DNA from: Macrocystis pyrifera
Lineage: Eukaryota; Sar; Phaeophyceae; Laminariales; Laminariaceae
Direction: 5' to 3'
DNA length: 64,000 nucleotides
NCBI GenBank assembly: GCA_031763025.1
Contig: JASSKH010000010.1
Location: 5,637,901 to 5,701,900, forward strand
The translations under genes and the position numbers were made by a program. Below the pieces are notes generated by a model. It was not told the DNA's origin. It searched no databases and worked only from the letters and a program-made list of their open reading frames with translations. Numbering within the stretch: the stretch's first letter is position 1; every line of letters starts with the position of its first letter. This document shows positions 20,876 through 31,345 of the stretch, one piece after another.

Positions 20876-21770
20876 AAGGGTTCGCAACTCGCGATAACCC
20901 CGCCCCCTTCGCCCCCCCCCCTTCTTCTCCGGGAAACGGAAGCGTAAAGTAGGCGAGGGATGAGCACAAGTTGAGACAGCGCCAAATAAGTACTCAATGC
21001 TCCGCGACGTAAACAAAATCACGAACAATTTGGCAAACACAGTTAACTCAGCGGTAGGCATAAGAGTTAACAACGGTGGTGAGAGTAGCACCGTCAGACA
21101 TGGCAAACACACGTGTGCCTAGTATGATCTGACGGGCACTCTAACCGGCATTCCAGTGGGAATAGCCGGGGCAAGGAGACGCAAAGAAAATTGTTGCACC
21201 CATCGGTAGAAGGCTGTAGGAAACATGACCATTCATGCCCAAGCCCACACTGAGTTATGGACATAACAGCAATTCCACCCTCTTGTCACACAAAACTGTT
21301 CGAACCAAAACCCCCACACACAGGGAATGGGAGCCACGCGACTCCGCCCCGCTTAAAACGAGGTTACCAGTTGATGCACTTGAATCAACCAAGTCGACCT
21401 TGCGTGACCGCCCAACCAATCACGAAAATAATAATTAGGGTTCGGCTGCCCGTGGTTCCCAGAACAGCAACCACGGGAGCGCACCAATAATACGTGTGGC
21501 CACACGGAATTAGTGCGTTGAGATAAGGTTTGGAATTACCAAACAACTTCAGCATAAGCTGTTAGCGTGTAAGCTTGAAAATGTGTGCATCTTCGCCCGA
21601 CCGGTTTTTAACACCCGTGTTTACTCAATACGTCGGCTATAAGGAGTGGATGAACGCATGTGAAGGCTGCTGTGTTTCGATCGGATAAATCAGCACCCTG
21701 CTTCCTAACTAGTCAACTTCCCGATGGCCGCCACAAGACCATCCCTAGCTAAGATGGGCTTGCGGCGAAT

Positions 21771-21784
21771 AAAGAGGGGGGCGA
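21771..21784 (+). other. Gypsy polypurine tract
   Basis: AAAGAGGGGGGCGA lies immediately before the 3' LTR, the expected plus-strand primer site. Confidence 0.8.
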
Positions 21785-22173
21785 TGTGGCAGCCAGGGTC
21801 GGAGATGCCGTAGATCTCGTAACACGCACGCGCGAAGGACACGTCACCGGTCAAGCAATATCAAATCTCCAGTCACGAGCGGTCTCACGTCATTGACGGT
21901 GTAGACCCGTCCTCGGGAGATAGCTATCGGGAGATACGTAATCCGCCGCAGACTCTGGGGTGACCAAAAGGGTCCCCCACCGAGTCAGACTAGGTATAGC
22001 ATCTCCTTACTAAATATCAACGAAGCACTCTGCTCGGCTTACGTCGGCCGTAACGACGGCTACAAGGGACCCTCGCTCCGCGACCTCATCGCGGCGACTT
22101 CTCCGCGACTTTTACGCTGCGACATCTCGGCGACGACCTCGATACGAACGACCAGCACAGGTACTACATTACA
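21785..22173 (+). repeat. Gypsy 3' LTR
   Basis: It starts TGTGGCAGCCAGGGTCGG and ends GGTACTACATTAC(A). It differs from the 5' LTR at about 19 of ~386 sites plus a 3 nt indel (counted by eye). Confidence 0.9.
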
Positions 22174-23092
22174 AGGGGGCATACTTATATGTGAATATGT
22201 GCGTTTTGTGCTGTGTGTGAAGGTGACGTATTTGACACCTTACTTTCTTTAAGGGGCAATATACAACGACCCCCATATCATAGTATTTAAATGAAAACAT
22301 ATCATCGCGAGACCCGTCTAATTACCTGTTCTCTTTTTTGTCTCCTGTGATGCGTGACCACGGTCCATGCCGACTTGTTGTGTAAAACCCTGCCAATAAG
22401 CTTATCACTATTCTATACCACGAACACCTTCTTACATGCATCGGGTAAACAACTGAACTCGTCGAGCCTGCTGCACGTCTTCCATGCCTCAATTTATTTT
22501 AGAGATAGCTACATTACCAGAGCAGTTTGATCAAATAGCCTTGTAGGGCTGCAACAGTTGAAGTTCTACACAATATGTGTATTATATATTATTGTTAATA
22601 CCAGGCGGCAGGTGTACGGTACTGTGCCACCACTGTACACTTCAGTACAAGTATAGGTAGGCAAGGTCTTGCTTTATTCCATGAAGTCACGTCACCCCGT
22701 ACCTTTACCTGCTGTTATGGCAATGAGTGCCACACCACCTCATTTTTTGGGCGCACGCCACCAGTCGCTCGGAATCCACATAAACAGCACGTATTGGACT
22801 ATTGGACGCAAAATTGCCATTTGGTTCAATTATATGGAGGCGTTTCACGTCGACATCCGGTTTAAACCGGTTTTTTTTATCCAGTTTTCATTTTCAGAAT
22901 AACGCCGCGCTATCCGGTTTTCGGTTTTTTTGTTTTCCCTTAAGGTGCCCCACCTGTCACACACACAACAAATAATTCAACAACATTCAATCAATATTAC
23001 TGATTAGAAAAATCAAAATATTTCAACATGTTGCAACGTTATATTACTCTCCCTTATTCGGGTTATTTGGTGGTATCAGTGGGCAGAATGAT

Positions 23093-23172
23093 TTTGAAAA
23101 TTTATGAAATACGTCAGCTGTGATTTCAACTGATTCAAGTAGTTGATGCTCAACTTTGCAATTACAAATTTC
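23093..23172 (+). repeat. ~95 bp dispersed palindromic repeat, copy 2
   Basis: Contains GAAATACGTCAGCTGTGAT, AACTGATTCAAG and TAGTTGATGCTCAACTTTGC, collinear with copies at 7,955-8,052 (-) and 29,238-29,335 (+). This copy lacks the second inverted end. Confidence 0.65.
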
Positions 23173-23433
23173 CTGTTGACCCGCATAACATCCAGGGGAG
23201 TCACTGGCATATAGGCCACCCTAGGCCCTGGCCTTTAAGGCATGCCTGAAATAATGCCGGAATGACCTTTTCGTAAAACAGCGTGCCTGAACGCCCTTTT
23301 CGTGCCTATCTTGCCTATCTTCTGCGAGGTAAAGCAAGGCATGTCAATACGACGAAAAAGGCACTCAAAAATAAAGCCGTTAGGCGGGAACTCCCAAAAT
23401 TAGGGGAACGGGGTTATTTTTACTTTTATGTAG

Positions 23434-23621
23434 GGTCAGTTCTGTATAATGTTATCTTATATTTTGCTTATGTGACTACTGCATATGTGGACCCCTTTCT
23501 GTTAGTCGTTTTTAGAACAACACTACACATCGTCGAATGGCAAGCATAATAATAATAAATGAACCAATACTAATTCTAAATATATATATTTTCGTGACAG
23601 TTCTTTATAATGTTATCTTGC
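23434..23621. repeat. Direct repeats around a short insertion in hAT
   Basis: CAGTTCTGTATAATGTTATC (23,436) and CAGTTCTTTATAATGTTATC (23,600) flank about 140 bp. That stretch contains CGAATGGCAAGCATAATAAT, a motif that also occurs at about 31,400 (+) and 59,740-59,770 (-). It looks like a small insertion or a local duplication. Confidence 0.5.
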
Positions 23622-24360
23622 TGCCCAACGCGGACGCCGTCATCCGAGACGCGACAAAAGGCCTAACGGGCGTCGCGAGTGCTCTCAAGACGGAGGAGGT
23701 GCGCGGCCTGGTCTTGACGTCCATGGACGACTTGCGCGAGTACGCGTACGAGCGCGTCGGTGACCACGAGAAGGCCAGGTTCAGGAAACGCCTTCTGATG
23801 TACAAGGCTGCGCGTGTGATCTGCCCTCGCACCATCTCGCTATACGCCGATGCGCACGCAGTGGAGTTGAAGGGGTTGCTTGGCTTCACATTCGTGACCC
23901 TCGAGCTTCTGCTCGTGCTTAAGGCGGAACTTGTCGTCTACTTCCCTCTCGTGAAGAATCTTCCCGACTTCAGCATCTCTACCAGGGACGTCTGGCTCGC
24001 CCACAAGCAACAGCTCCCCAAGTGGTTCGGTCTGGTCCGTAGGCTATGGCTTACCCAGCCGTCATCGGCAATGATGGAGCGCGCCTTCTCGGGAATGAAA
24101 AAACATCTTCGGCGCGCAGCAGACGACGGTACTGAACGATCTGTTCGAGCTGTCCGTCATGTTGCGCCACAACCGTGGAATTCGCCGCGGCGCCAGGAAG
24201 AACGCTGCGGACGGGGGTGCTTCGGGTGGTAGTGTGCTGCGGGTGGGGGTGCTAGTGCTAGCTCGGCCTTGGAGATTGACAACAGATCGGGAAGTAGCTG
24301 CAGCGAGGACAGCAACTCCGACGGCGATGAAAGAAAGCGAAACCGACGACGGATAAAAAT
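23622..24360 (+). pseudogene. hAT transposase, C-terminal part
   Basis: The plus-strand frame reads ADAVIRDATKGLTGVASAL and continues to the hAT dimerisation block LPKWFGLVRRLWLTQPSSA, MMERAFSGMKKHL, the family signature (P.sSA..ERaFS). Near 24,117 the frame shifts by one base: the expected continuation QQTTVLNDLFELSVMLRHN is in the next frame, which stays open to about 24,356 with a low-complexity tail. The N-terminal BED finger and the first part of the RNase H-like catalytic core are missing. The segment before the match (from 23,537) is a non-homologous lead-in. A functional hAT transposase is usually 600-800 residues; about 240 remain, so this copy cannot act alone. Confidence 0.8.
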
Positions 24361-25313
24361 GCTCCGTAGGTTCCGGTAGAGGGGTCAACGGTCACCACCA
24401 ATCGTAGTGTGCCGGGGAGTGATTGATCATTGGTTGGCGTAGGACATCACTCTTGCTTGGCGTTTTCTGATACACATACTCTGCGCCCCCCCGGCGAACA
24501 TCCGGTACCATATTGCCGTCACGATGTAAAATAGGCGGCTTTCAGGGTTGTGGGTGGTGTTTGCTTGTGTTTTTTCGTGTCCGACGATTCGACCGATGCT
24601 ATCGTTGAAGGGTGATGGGGCAGAACCTAACGCTGGGGCTTGAGAATTTGCTCGCCCACTCATACACAAGTTGGATTTCAAGTTGTTGGTTTGTTTCCAT
24701 GAGCAGTGCGAATCAAACCTCATTTTGTTTTATACCAGGTATATTTTTTCAGAGAGCGTGTGCTGTTCCGTGTATACGGTATATACGCGAATAACACAAA
24801 ACGTTATTGTGGTCAATATTGTTACAGCAGTAGATAATACGCATATCATACCTCAATCCTCCATCTGCTGTAACAGCAGTTGTATGTCTATTATTTCATT
24901 TGTTGCTCCCAAACTAAAATGAAGTATAAGCGTAGTGCGTAGTGTGTCCCCAAAAACGAAGGCGTGCCGTTCCAAAGGGAAAAGCACACTAATTCCAAGT
25001 GGGTCGTCTCCAACAACGTAAGCGCAGTTCTAAACATGTTTCAGGCATGTGTTGGGCGAGATAGGCATTTTTGCCTGAAATCATTAACTACTTGAAATTA
25101 GTGTGGGGTGTGCCTTGGCGTGCTTATCAGATTTCAAGCACGTCTAAGGCATTTTTTCAGGCATTTGCCTGAAATAGGTAGGCATGTTTCAGGCACGTTT
25201 AGGGCTTTCAGGCATTTGCCTCATCTCATTTTTTTTTCGCCCGCGGCGTGCCTATCTCCACTTGCCTGAATGCCTTTTTGACTCGCCTTAAGGGCCAGGG
25301 CCTAGGCCACCCC

Positions 25314-25914
25314 AAAAAAATGATGTGCATATCATAAATTGCCGGTTCTATACTTTGTATTGTTTTCATGTAGGGTGGAAAACCTGCCAAGAGCTCAAAA
25401 GGGCCATCACCGGCTATGGATACCCAAACAGGTATGGCGAGGAAGCACACCATCTGTTGGTGCTAGTTGCTTGTGTGTTTTATATTCTTTGAGGCGCGTT
25501 GTATCAGTGAGGATCGGGGTCCTCGCGATACGTACCTGTTGTACGGCTCTGTCTAGAGGGCGATGTGAGGCTGGCTCGTCAGGGGAACTGCCCACCCGCT
25601 CGATCCGGAGAGCGGCTACTCGACCAGATGCACCTCATTTGCTCTGTAGTGTCTCCGCTAGGTGCAGTGCTCTCCAGATTTGCAAGGGTTGCGTCATCCG
25701 CTGTGCTGTCATACCGCAATTTTTCTGAGTTTTCAGCCTGGTTCCCCACGTACGTACAGACTCCTTCGAGTGGAATGACGCTGCTGTGCACGAAGTATTA
25801 ATAGTCTAACCATGAGGTTCCACCAGGGGCCCAGGCGTGTTGAGCAACACGTTGTCGGCACCGAGACCTGATTTCAAAGCAATGCAATATCTTAGGCCCT
25901 CGTAATGCCATTAT
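25314..25914. other. Unassigned stretch
   Basis: Frames on both strands look partly protein-like (for example RTPILTDTTRLKEYKTHKQ on the minus strand near 25,500), but none is continuous or matches a family I recognise. Confidence 0.3.
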
Positions 25915-26955
25915 AACGATGTGGCCAGTGTTGGCTGCTTCAAGATGCGAGTTCACTCGTCATCGAGGCGTTTTTTTTTATAGCTGAAACTACTGCTGTG
26001 ATGCATATGTTGGAACTCTCAACAGGAAGATAGGCAACAAAATCGTATTATAGTAGCTCTATATATTTGTTCACGGGCCATGACGTCACATTATTTCTGT
26101 ACGTCGTAGTTATTCATGTTTCCGCACGAACCATTGAAGCATATATCTTCTTCATTTTTCTCTATTGTACTGACTTTAGTATGCTATTGATAATTTCGAG
26201 CACCACTTTCCAAGATGCGCGTTCACACGTAATCGAGGCGTTTTTTTGTGGTTGAAACTGCGATGAATATATTGGGTGCCTTACAATGATACCAGGCAGC
26301 CAGCAATATTACCTCTCTATAGATATGATCATGTGCACTTAACTCATTTTACTGCTGTAGTTATGCCGTTTTCCGCAGGAGCTATTCAAGCATAGACCGA
26401 CGTCCTTGTTTCCCCCTAATATACTGACTTTAGTATACCATTGATGCCTTTCGTACATTGCTTCCCAGTTGGGAGTTCACTCGTGATCGAGGCGTGTTTC
26501 TTTGACAATGCGACGAATATATTGGCTACCTTAGAATAGAAGGTAGCCATCAGAGATATATGATCTCTCCATGGATATGACCTGCATGAGATATCTCAAA
26601 TTACTGCTGTAGACGTGGCTTTTCCGCCCGAGCTATTGAAGCATGCAGTGAGCTCCTTATTTTTCTTCAATATACCGAGTTTAGTGTGCTATTGATAACT
26701 TTCGAACACTGCTTCCCAGATGGGAATTCACTCCCAAAGGAGGCGTGTTTGGTGGTTCCAAACGCGATAAGCGGGTCGGCTTTCTGAGAATAAACGATAG
26801 CCGGTGATATTAGCTCTGCACAGAAAATGACTGCAACATATTCATTCCATTATCTCAATAGTTATACCCGCTTTCGCACGCTATTTTTGAGACAAAACGC
26901 ATTAATATGTGTCCTCATTTTCTGCGTGTTGTACTGCGCTTATTAATATAGTACA
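25915..26955. repeat. Tandem array of ~255 bp units (about 4 copies)
   Basis: Unit landmarks GAGTTCACTCGTxATCGAGG recur at about 25,947, 26,217, 26,472 and (degraded) 26,722, with spacings near 270, 254 and 250. Other landmarks repeat in phase: CGAATATATTGG, TACTGCTGTAG, TTTTCCGC..GAGCTATT.AAGCAT, and ATACTGACTTTAGTAT. Copies are well diverged. No coding frame is conserved across units, so this is a satellite-like array. Confidence 0.85.
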
Positions 26956-27582
26956 CTGTTGACGCTGCTGAATGAGAGTGCAAAATATACACCAGGTAAA
27001 GGCTCTTCATGAGAGTACGACGGTCGTTTTTTTTGTGCTGCTCTATAGCCGATACGTTGTACATGGGGTTTGTAGCTGTAATACGACACATGCACGCAGA
27101 CGATGATGATAGTGTTTCGTTGTGTATTGTCACCGTTTACACATACTGTTGCACGTGGGGTGTGCAAAATCGACCGAGGATTCGCGGGCTGTAGTAGCAA
27201 GGATGGGGCACCGTCAAAAAGATTCGCGCTGCAATAGACATGCTTTCCTTACGTGATTACAGTGTTTTCTTCCATCGCCGGAACTGATGCAAATCGACGA
27301 CCAGCAGGAACGCTGATCCTTCGGCGCGATCATTATTAACACTAGGTACAGGGGCGGAAGAGAGACGTTCGCCAACATATGAAAGAACGAGTCAAGCCCG
27401 ATGAATCAATAGAACCATGATGCCGCGCTGGTTGAGGAGAAGAAGAGTCTAGTTGGCCTCGATACAACCCGGAGGAGCTACAAAGCTCCACCATGTGATA
27501 TATTTCGACATGAAGCATTTTAGTTTAGAAAGCAGTTTTGAAGAAGAATATGATTGCCATTCCGTTATAGGCCCCTGCTAAA
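26956..27582. other. Unassigned stretch
   Basis: No gene or element is recognised. Small frames on both strands near 26,960-27,200 overlap and lack signatures. Confidence 0.3.
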
Positions 27583-28065
27583 GTGACAGAGTTCGCCAAT
27601 AAATTGTTTCTAATTTCTTTGCGTATGCTCGTAATTGTAAATGCCGACCACAATGTTCCGCAATACCCTGTCAGTTATGCAGCCCTAACCCAGCTGTCCC
27701 AGCTAGCCCATCACTCCGTACTTGGAAGTACTAGACTAAAATTCCTCATCCTCCACACACGTCAAAAGCGGCGCCGCGCCGAGGAAATGTTTGATAGTAT
27801 TCGCAAAAACGAGCTGGTCACATCCACAACCGACGCCAATAACAACCCTCTACAACCGACGTCGGAGAAGGTGACCAGACACTCCTGCACTACAAGAAAA
27901 ACACATATTCTTCTCGACATGGTTCATGCCTCAGTCCCACATCCCAATACACATTACAGACGCGGTGTCCAGATCCTGTGCGAAAAGCGACATAACAAAC
28001 ACGCACGCTTAGAAGTCGCAATGCGATTCGACTACGTCCTTGGGAAAGCCGTTCTTTCGCGTTAA
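27583..28065 (+). CDS. Hypothetical ORF, 160 residues
   Basis: An uninterrupted plus-strand frame (MTEFANKLFLISLRMLVIV...) containing KRRRAEEMFDSIRKNE and ending FDYVLGKAVLSR. I recognise no domain. It has a hydrophobic start but no convincing signal peptide, and a basic, low-complexity middle. At this length a chance ORF is possible. There are no neighbours to support it. Confidence 0.2.
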   Translation: MTEFANKLFLISLRMLVIVNADHNVPQYPVSYAALTQLSQLAHHSVLGSTRLKFLILHTRQKRRRAEEMFDSIRKNELVTSTTDANNNPLQPTSEKVTRHSCTTRKTHILLDMVHASVPHPNTHYRRGVQILCEKRHNKHARLEVAMRFDYVLGKAVLSR

Positions 28066-29237
28066 AAAGATAGCAGCACCCTCTCTGTACAAGCCCTGCT
28101 CCGGCATTGGTTGCTTATAGTATCTGCATCGAGATCGTCCGATGCGTTGTACTAGGTACTGGATACTAGACTGGAACATGCAGGGCAGGAAACGTCCGAA
28201 GTCGTCTCCGTAGCGCTTCTTCTGGGGTGTTAAAATATAGAATATCCTGTTCGGAAGACGTCAAGATGGAAAGCACACGCAGGCGGGCAACGACGGACAC
28301 GCTTATATATCCTGCGAAGCTTGATCGAGGACTCAAATTTGTGCTACTTCTTTGGAGGAGTCTATTTGAAGTAGTTTGCTACGGTGCTATCTCTTCGAGC
28401 CTTCGCACAAACACACAATGACTGACATGGCGTTTCCTGTATATTATCTTGGGAACAATGAGCATTATTCGACCATTGCGAAGGCTTCAGGTTGGGTTAG
28501 GAAGGTAGTCCAGGTTGTGCATTTCATCAACAAATACAGACCTGCATGGGGGCCCCAGCATAAATATGCTTCGATGGCACGGCAGACCGATATTCTACGT
28601 TATGATAGGATGCGTATTTCTCTTCCTTCCATTTCGAGGCGAAATTATGTCGTGTACCGCTGCACTCACTGCTGTTGCCGTTTTAAGGTGTTGAATGCGA
28701 CGAACATTAGCGAACAGCAGCCGTTGTAGTAACGTGTTCGATTCGGGTAATAACATGCAAGATAGCGCACCCACTCGGACGGATTTCCCATCATAATTCT
28801 TGGCAACGAGGAGTCGAGAGTGCAAACACCGACCGATGCGTCTGTAAAGCGACCTCCACGAGGCACCTCCAAAATCGCCATTTTCGTTGTGTGCTCCCCT
28901 TGTTTGGGAGGGGATATAGGCCAAGATACTCCTACAAGAGGGTGACTATCTTGAGAGTGCTACTTACTGTACACGGCACCTGTCGAGGCCGTAATATACT
29001 GCCTATCTTGTACGTAAACTTCAACATTCTCAAGGCTATATAGCCGGTGCATGTTGCAGGTACCGTGGGTGAACTACAGCACCAACAGCAGCAGTGTAGT
29101 ATGCGAGATGTACTCGTAACACGTACCCCTAGGACAAATTATCCAAACTGTTTTTTTTTTAAACCGGGGAGAGTGAAAATGCCGAAAGATGCTTCCATGA
29201 TTAGGGCTGGGCACTGGCAAATAACGTTTTTGCCGTA
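28066..29237. other. Unassigned stretch
   Basis: A 117-residue plus-strand frame (28,376-28,729; MAFPVYYLGNNEHYSTIAK, YRCTHCCCRF) is the longest, with no recognised family. Nothing else is supported. Confidence 0.25.
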
Positions 29238-29335
29238 GTATTTTTTTAAAATAAATTTTGAAATACGTCAGCTGTGAGTTCGACTGATTAAATAGTTGAT
29301 ACTCAACTTTGCAAGCTGCGTAATACGCCTCGTCT
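29238..29335 (+). repeat. ~95 bp dispersed palindromic repeat, copy 3
   Basis: Reads GAAATACGTCAGCTGTGAG, GTTCGACTGATTAAATAG, TTGATACTCAACTTTGCA, AGCTGCGTAATACG. It is the most complete copy, with both inverted ends. Confidence 0.7.
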
Positions 29336-29339
29336 ATGA

Positions 29340-30228
29340 TGTACTGGCAGCAGTTTTATTTACTGGCGGTAGTAATCTACTTATTGGCCCTCCTGGTATA
29401 TTCGTCAGTCGTTTTTTTTATGTTGCGTACGTCCTAGAAACACGCAACATTATTGTGAACCCACCAAATCCGTTCCGGGAAGAGGAGAGTGAATAAGAGA
29501 GACTAGAGTGATATTGGTTTGAACTTGCTCACGAATCTGGAATTATTATTCATAAGTGCCGAACCTTATCCACACTTACCCTACAGTAGTAGCATATATT
29601 CACACACACCTGATACAGGCTGCTAACCCGTACTGTAAAACCTATCGTACCTTAACCCCAAAGGAGGGCGGACGGGTTCTTCTGTCAACTCGCCGACCTC
29701 CTAACGAAAGCCAGACCTCTGCTCGTACACACCCACGAGTAGAGCACAAGGTATAGATTGCCTTCTACCTCACTGTTTCAACCCTTCCCAACCTCTGTCT
29801 TCGCAGTTCAACCAACTTTACACGTCAACAACTCTATGAACCTCTTGTCCACCCCCCCTGCTCAAGCATGCCAACGATTCAATACCTTTCCACAAACCCC
29901 AGATTTCCTCCGTTCAATCTTCTACATCTAAATATATATATATATATCTGGTACAAGGTATTTTCGACAATATTTAATTTATGAAATGCAATACCAGGCA
30001 CCAGGTGCGACATATGTCAGGATATTTGAACAGTGCAAGAACTACTCAATAGTAGGGTTACACCCCGGCCTCAATTTCGAACCGGGTACCCGACCGGGTT
30101 GGGGGGGAGTTGAGCCGTAACTGGAACCGGGTACGTACGATCGTATTTGTGTACGAGTACCTGTCGGACGCGTCCAGGTGGTGCACGCGTGGTCTACACC
30201 ATGATTATTGTCGAGGAAGAGCGGTACA
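29340..30228. other. Unassigned stretch
   Basis: A short TA run lies at about 29,932-29,946 and a CGGGT-rich patch at 30,060-30,140. No gene is recognised. Confidence 0.3.
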
Positions 30229-30230
30229 TA

Positions 30231-31082
30231 TGCAGTAAAAAAGGGGAGTAAACACCCCCCTCACGGTAAACGCCCCGGGGCGCTATTTTTAGCGAAAACG
30301 GGCAAAATCCGGAGTAAACGCCCCCCGTCAAAGCACAAATGCGAAAAACGCCCCGGCCTCACAGTAAGCGCCCCCTCCCTATGGGCAAACGCCTCGGGAC
30401 CAAGCTGGCAAGTCTTTGGGGTATGAGAGATGGGGCTGCTTCCGGAGCAGAAATGTGTGCTTTTCATAGGAAACTTCATGCCTGGGATGTGGGTTGGCCA
30501 TTTTCAATGTCAGACGCGGACACAGTCCCTGTCCCAGTCCGGTGGCCGCTCTACAGTTTCCCACGAGGCCGCCGCCGTCGTTGCAGCGGAGGCGGGTGTA
30601 ATCGGTCGCCCTGAGCTTCGTCGCTGTGGAGTAGGAGTGCCGCCCCTTCGGCCCCACTGAACGCTCCAGTTCAAATGTTGGAGGGTAAACGCGAGGGACT
30701 GGTCTGCGCTGTACCACCTGAGCAACAAGCGCGGGAACTGGGGCCGGCGTGCCTTCCCTCCTGGGCGCCGCTTCACCAGGACGATGCAAGCTTCCCCAAG
30801 AGTTTGATTGATCGCCAGTGCTCTTGTCGGTGATGGGTGCCTTGCCGGTGCTGCTGGGTTGTGATATGATCAACACCTGCTGCTGCCTTACTGTTGCTGT
30901 GTTCGTGTCAGAGGTGTGTGTGTGTGTGTGTGTTTTCCTGGTTTTTCGTGTCGCCCCGACGGGTTTAAAGGCCTGTTTTTGTTTTCAGAAAACGCAGCGG
31001 TGTCACAGTAAACGCTCCGTGGCGTCATTTTACACCTGCAAAATCGTAGCACCCCGCGGGGCGTTTGCTCCTATTATTACGG
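30231..31082. mobile_element. ~850 bp TIR element, Tc1/pogo-like
   Basis: TA dinucleotides flank it (30,229-30,230 and 31,083-31,084). The left end TGCAGTAAAAAAGGGGAG and, on the minus strand, the right end CCGTAATAATAGGAGCAAAC are imperfect inverted repeats. Inside both ends are copies of GTAAACGCCCC. On the minus strand at about 30,560-30,670, RHSYSTATKLRATDYTRLR resembles the N-terminal helix-turn-helix of pogo-like transposases. No catalytic domain remains. A GT run lies at 30,915-30,935. Confidence 0.5.
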
Positions 31083-31254
31083 TATAAATCACACCACCAC
31101 CGAAATACCCACACACAGAAGCACAGTAGTACCTGATTGTCGAAGGTTCCAATACATGCCAGGTGATCCAATACCTTCAGGTCAGAGGTCCCGCCACATA
31201 AACCACACAGGAGTAAACCGTACTTTTTCGTGACGCTTTACCCTTTCATATATA

Positions 31255-31345
31255 ACGAGGGGTATCTGAGCATCAAACCCGGGTCGTAGCATTACGACTG
31301 CCTCGCAAGGCGAGTCATACCCTAAACCAGAAGACTCACAGGCAT
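31255..31345 (-). pseudogene. tRNA-like sequence
   Basis: The minus strand reads GAGTCTTCTGGTTTAGGGTA (A-box and D-arm-like), then CTCGCCTTGCGAGGC (anticodon-arm-like hairpin), then CCGGGTTTGATGCTC (T-arm/B-box-like). The order and spacing are tRNA-like, but the anticodon loop is too short as paired and the acceptor stem is unclear. It is probably a decayed tRNA or the head of another SINE. Confidence 0.35.

Larger units (their letters stand above)
13676..22173 (+). mobile_element. Gypsy LTR retrotransposon fossil (chromodomain type)
   Basis: The element is bounded by two LTRs of about 386-389 bp with a 5 bp target duplication AAGGG (13,671-13,675 and 22,173-22,177; one base is shared ambiguously with the LTR end). 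The order is gag-like, protease, RT, RNase H, integrase, GPY/F and a chromodomain-like C terminus, which is Gypsy order and suggests a chromovirus. The LTRs differ at roughly 5% of sites by my count, so it is of intermediate age. It is broken, with several interruptions across gag and pol. It sits inside the hAT-like element at 13,097-22,955. Confidence 0.92.
13097..22955. mobile_element. hAT-like non-autonomous element (hosts Gypsy)
   Basis: Left end AGAGGTGGGCACCTTAA and right end (minus strand) ACAGGTGGGGCACCTTAAG form inverted termini. Just inside both ends lie repeated GGTTTAAACCGG and ACCGG motifs (13,116-13,290 and 22,855-22,925), the subterminal style of many hAT MITEs. Without the nested Gypsy the element is about 1.35 kb and has no transposase. 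No target duplication is clear at the edges. The interior outside the Gypsy (13,445-13,675 and 22,178-22,850) shows no gene. Confidence 0.6.
23193..25313 (+). mobile_element. hAT DNA transposon, internally reduced
   Basis: The left end begins CAGGGGAGTCACTGG and contains GGCCACCCTAGGCCCTGG. The right end, read on the minus strand, is GGGGTGGCCTAGGCCCTGG followed by CCCTTAAGGC, matching left GCCTTTAAGGC. Both subterminal zones are dense in TGCCTGAAAT/AGGCATG units (23,240-23,350; 25,045-25,290), as expected of transposase-binding subterminal repeats. An 8 bp target duplication was not found. It encloses a partial hAT transposase. Confidence 0.75.

Noticed and set aside
25915-26955. CRISPR-like array
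   Set aside because: Repeats are ~255 bp, diverged and contiguous, in eukaryotic DNA; there are no short direct repeats with spacers.
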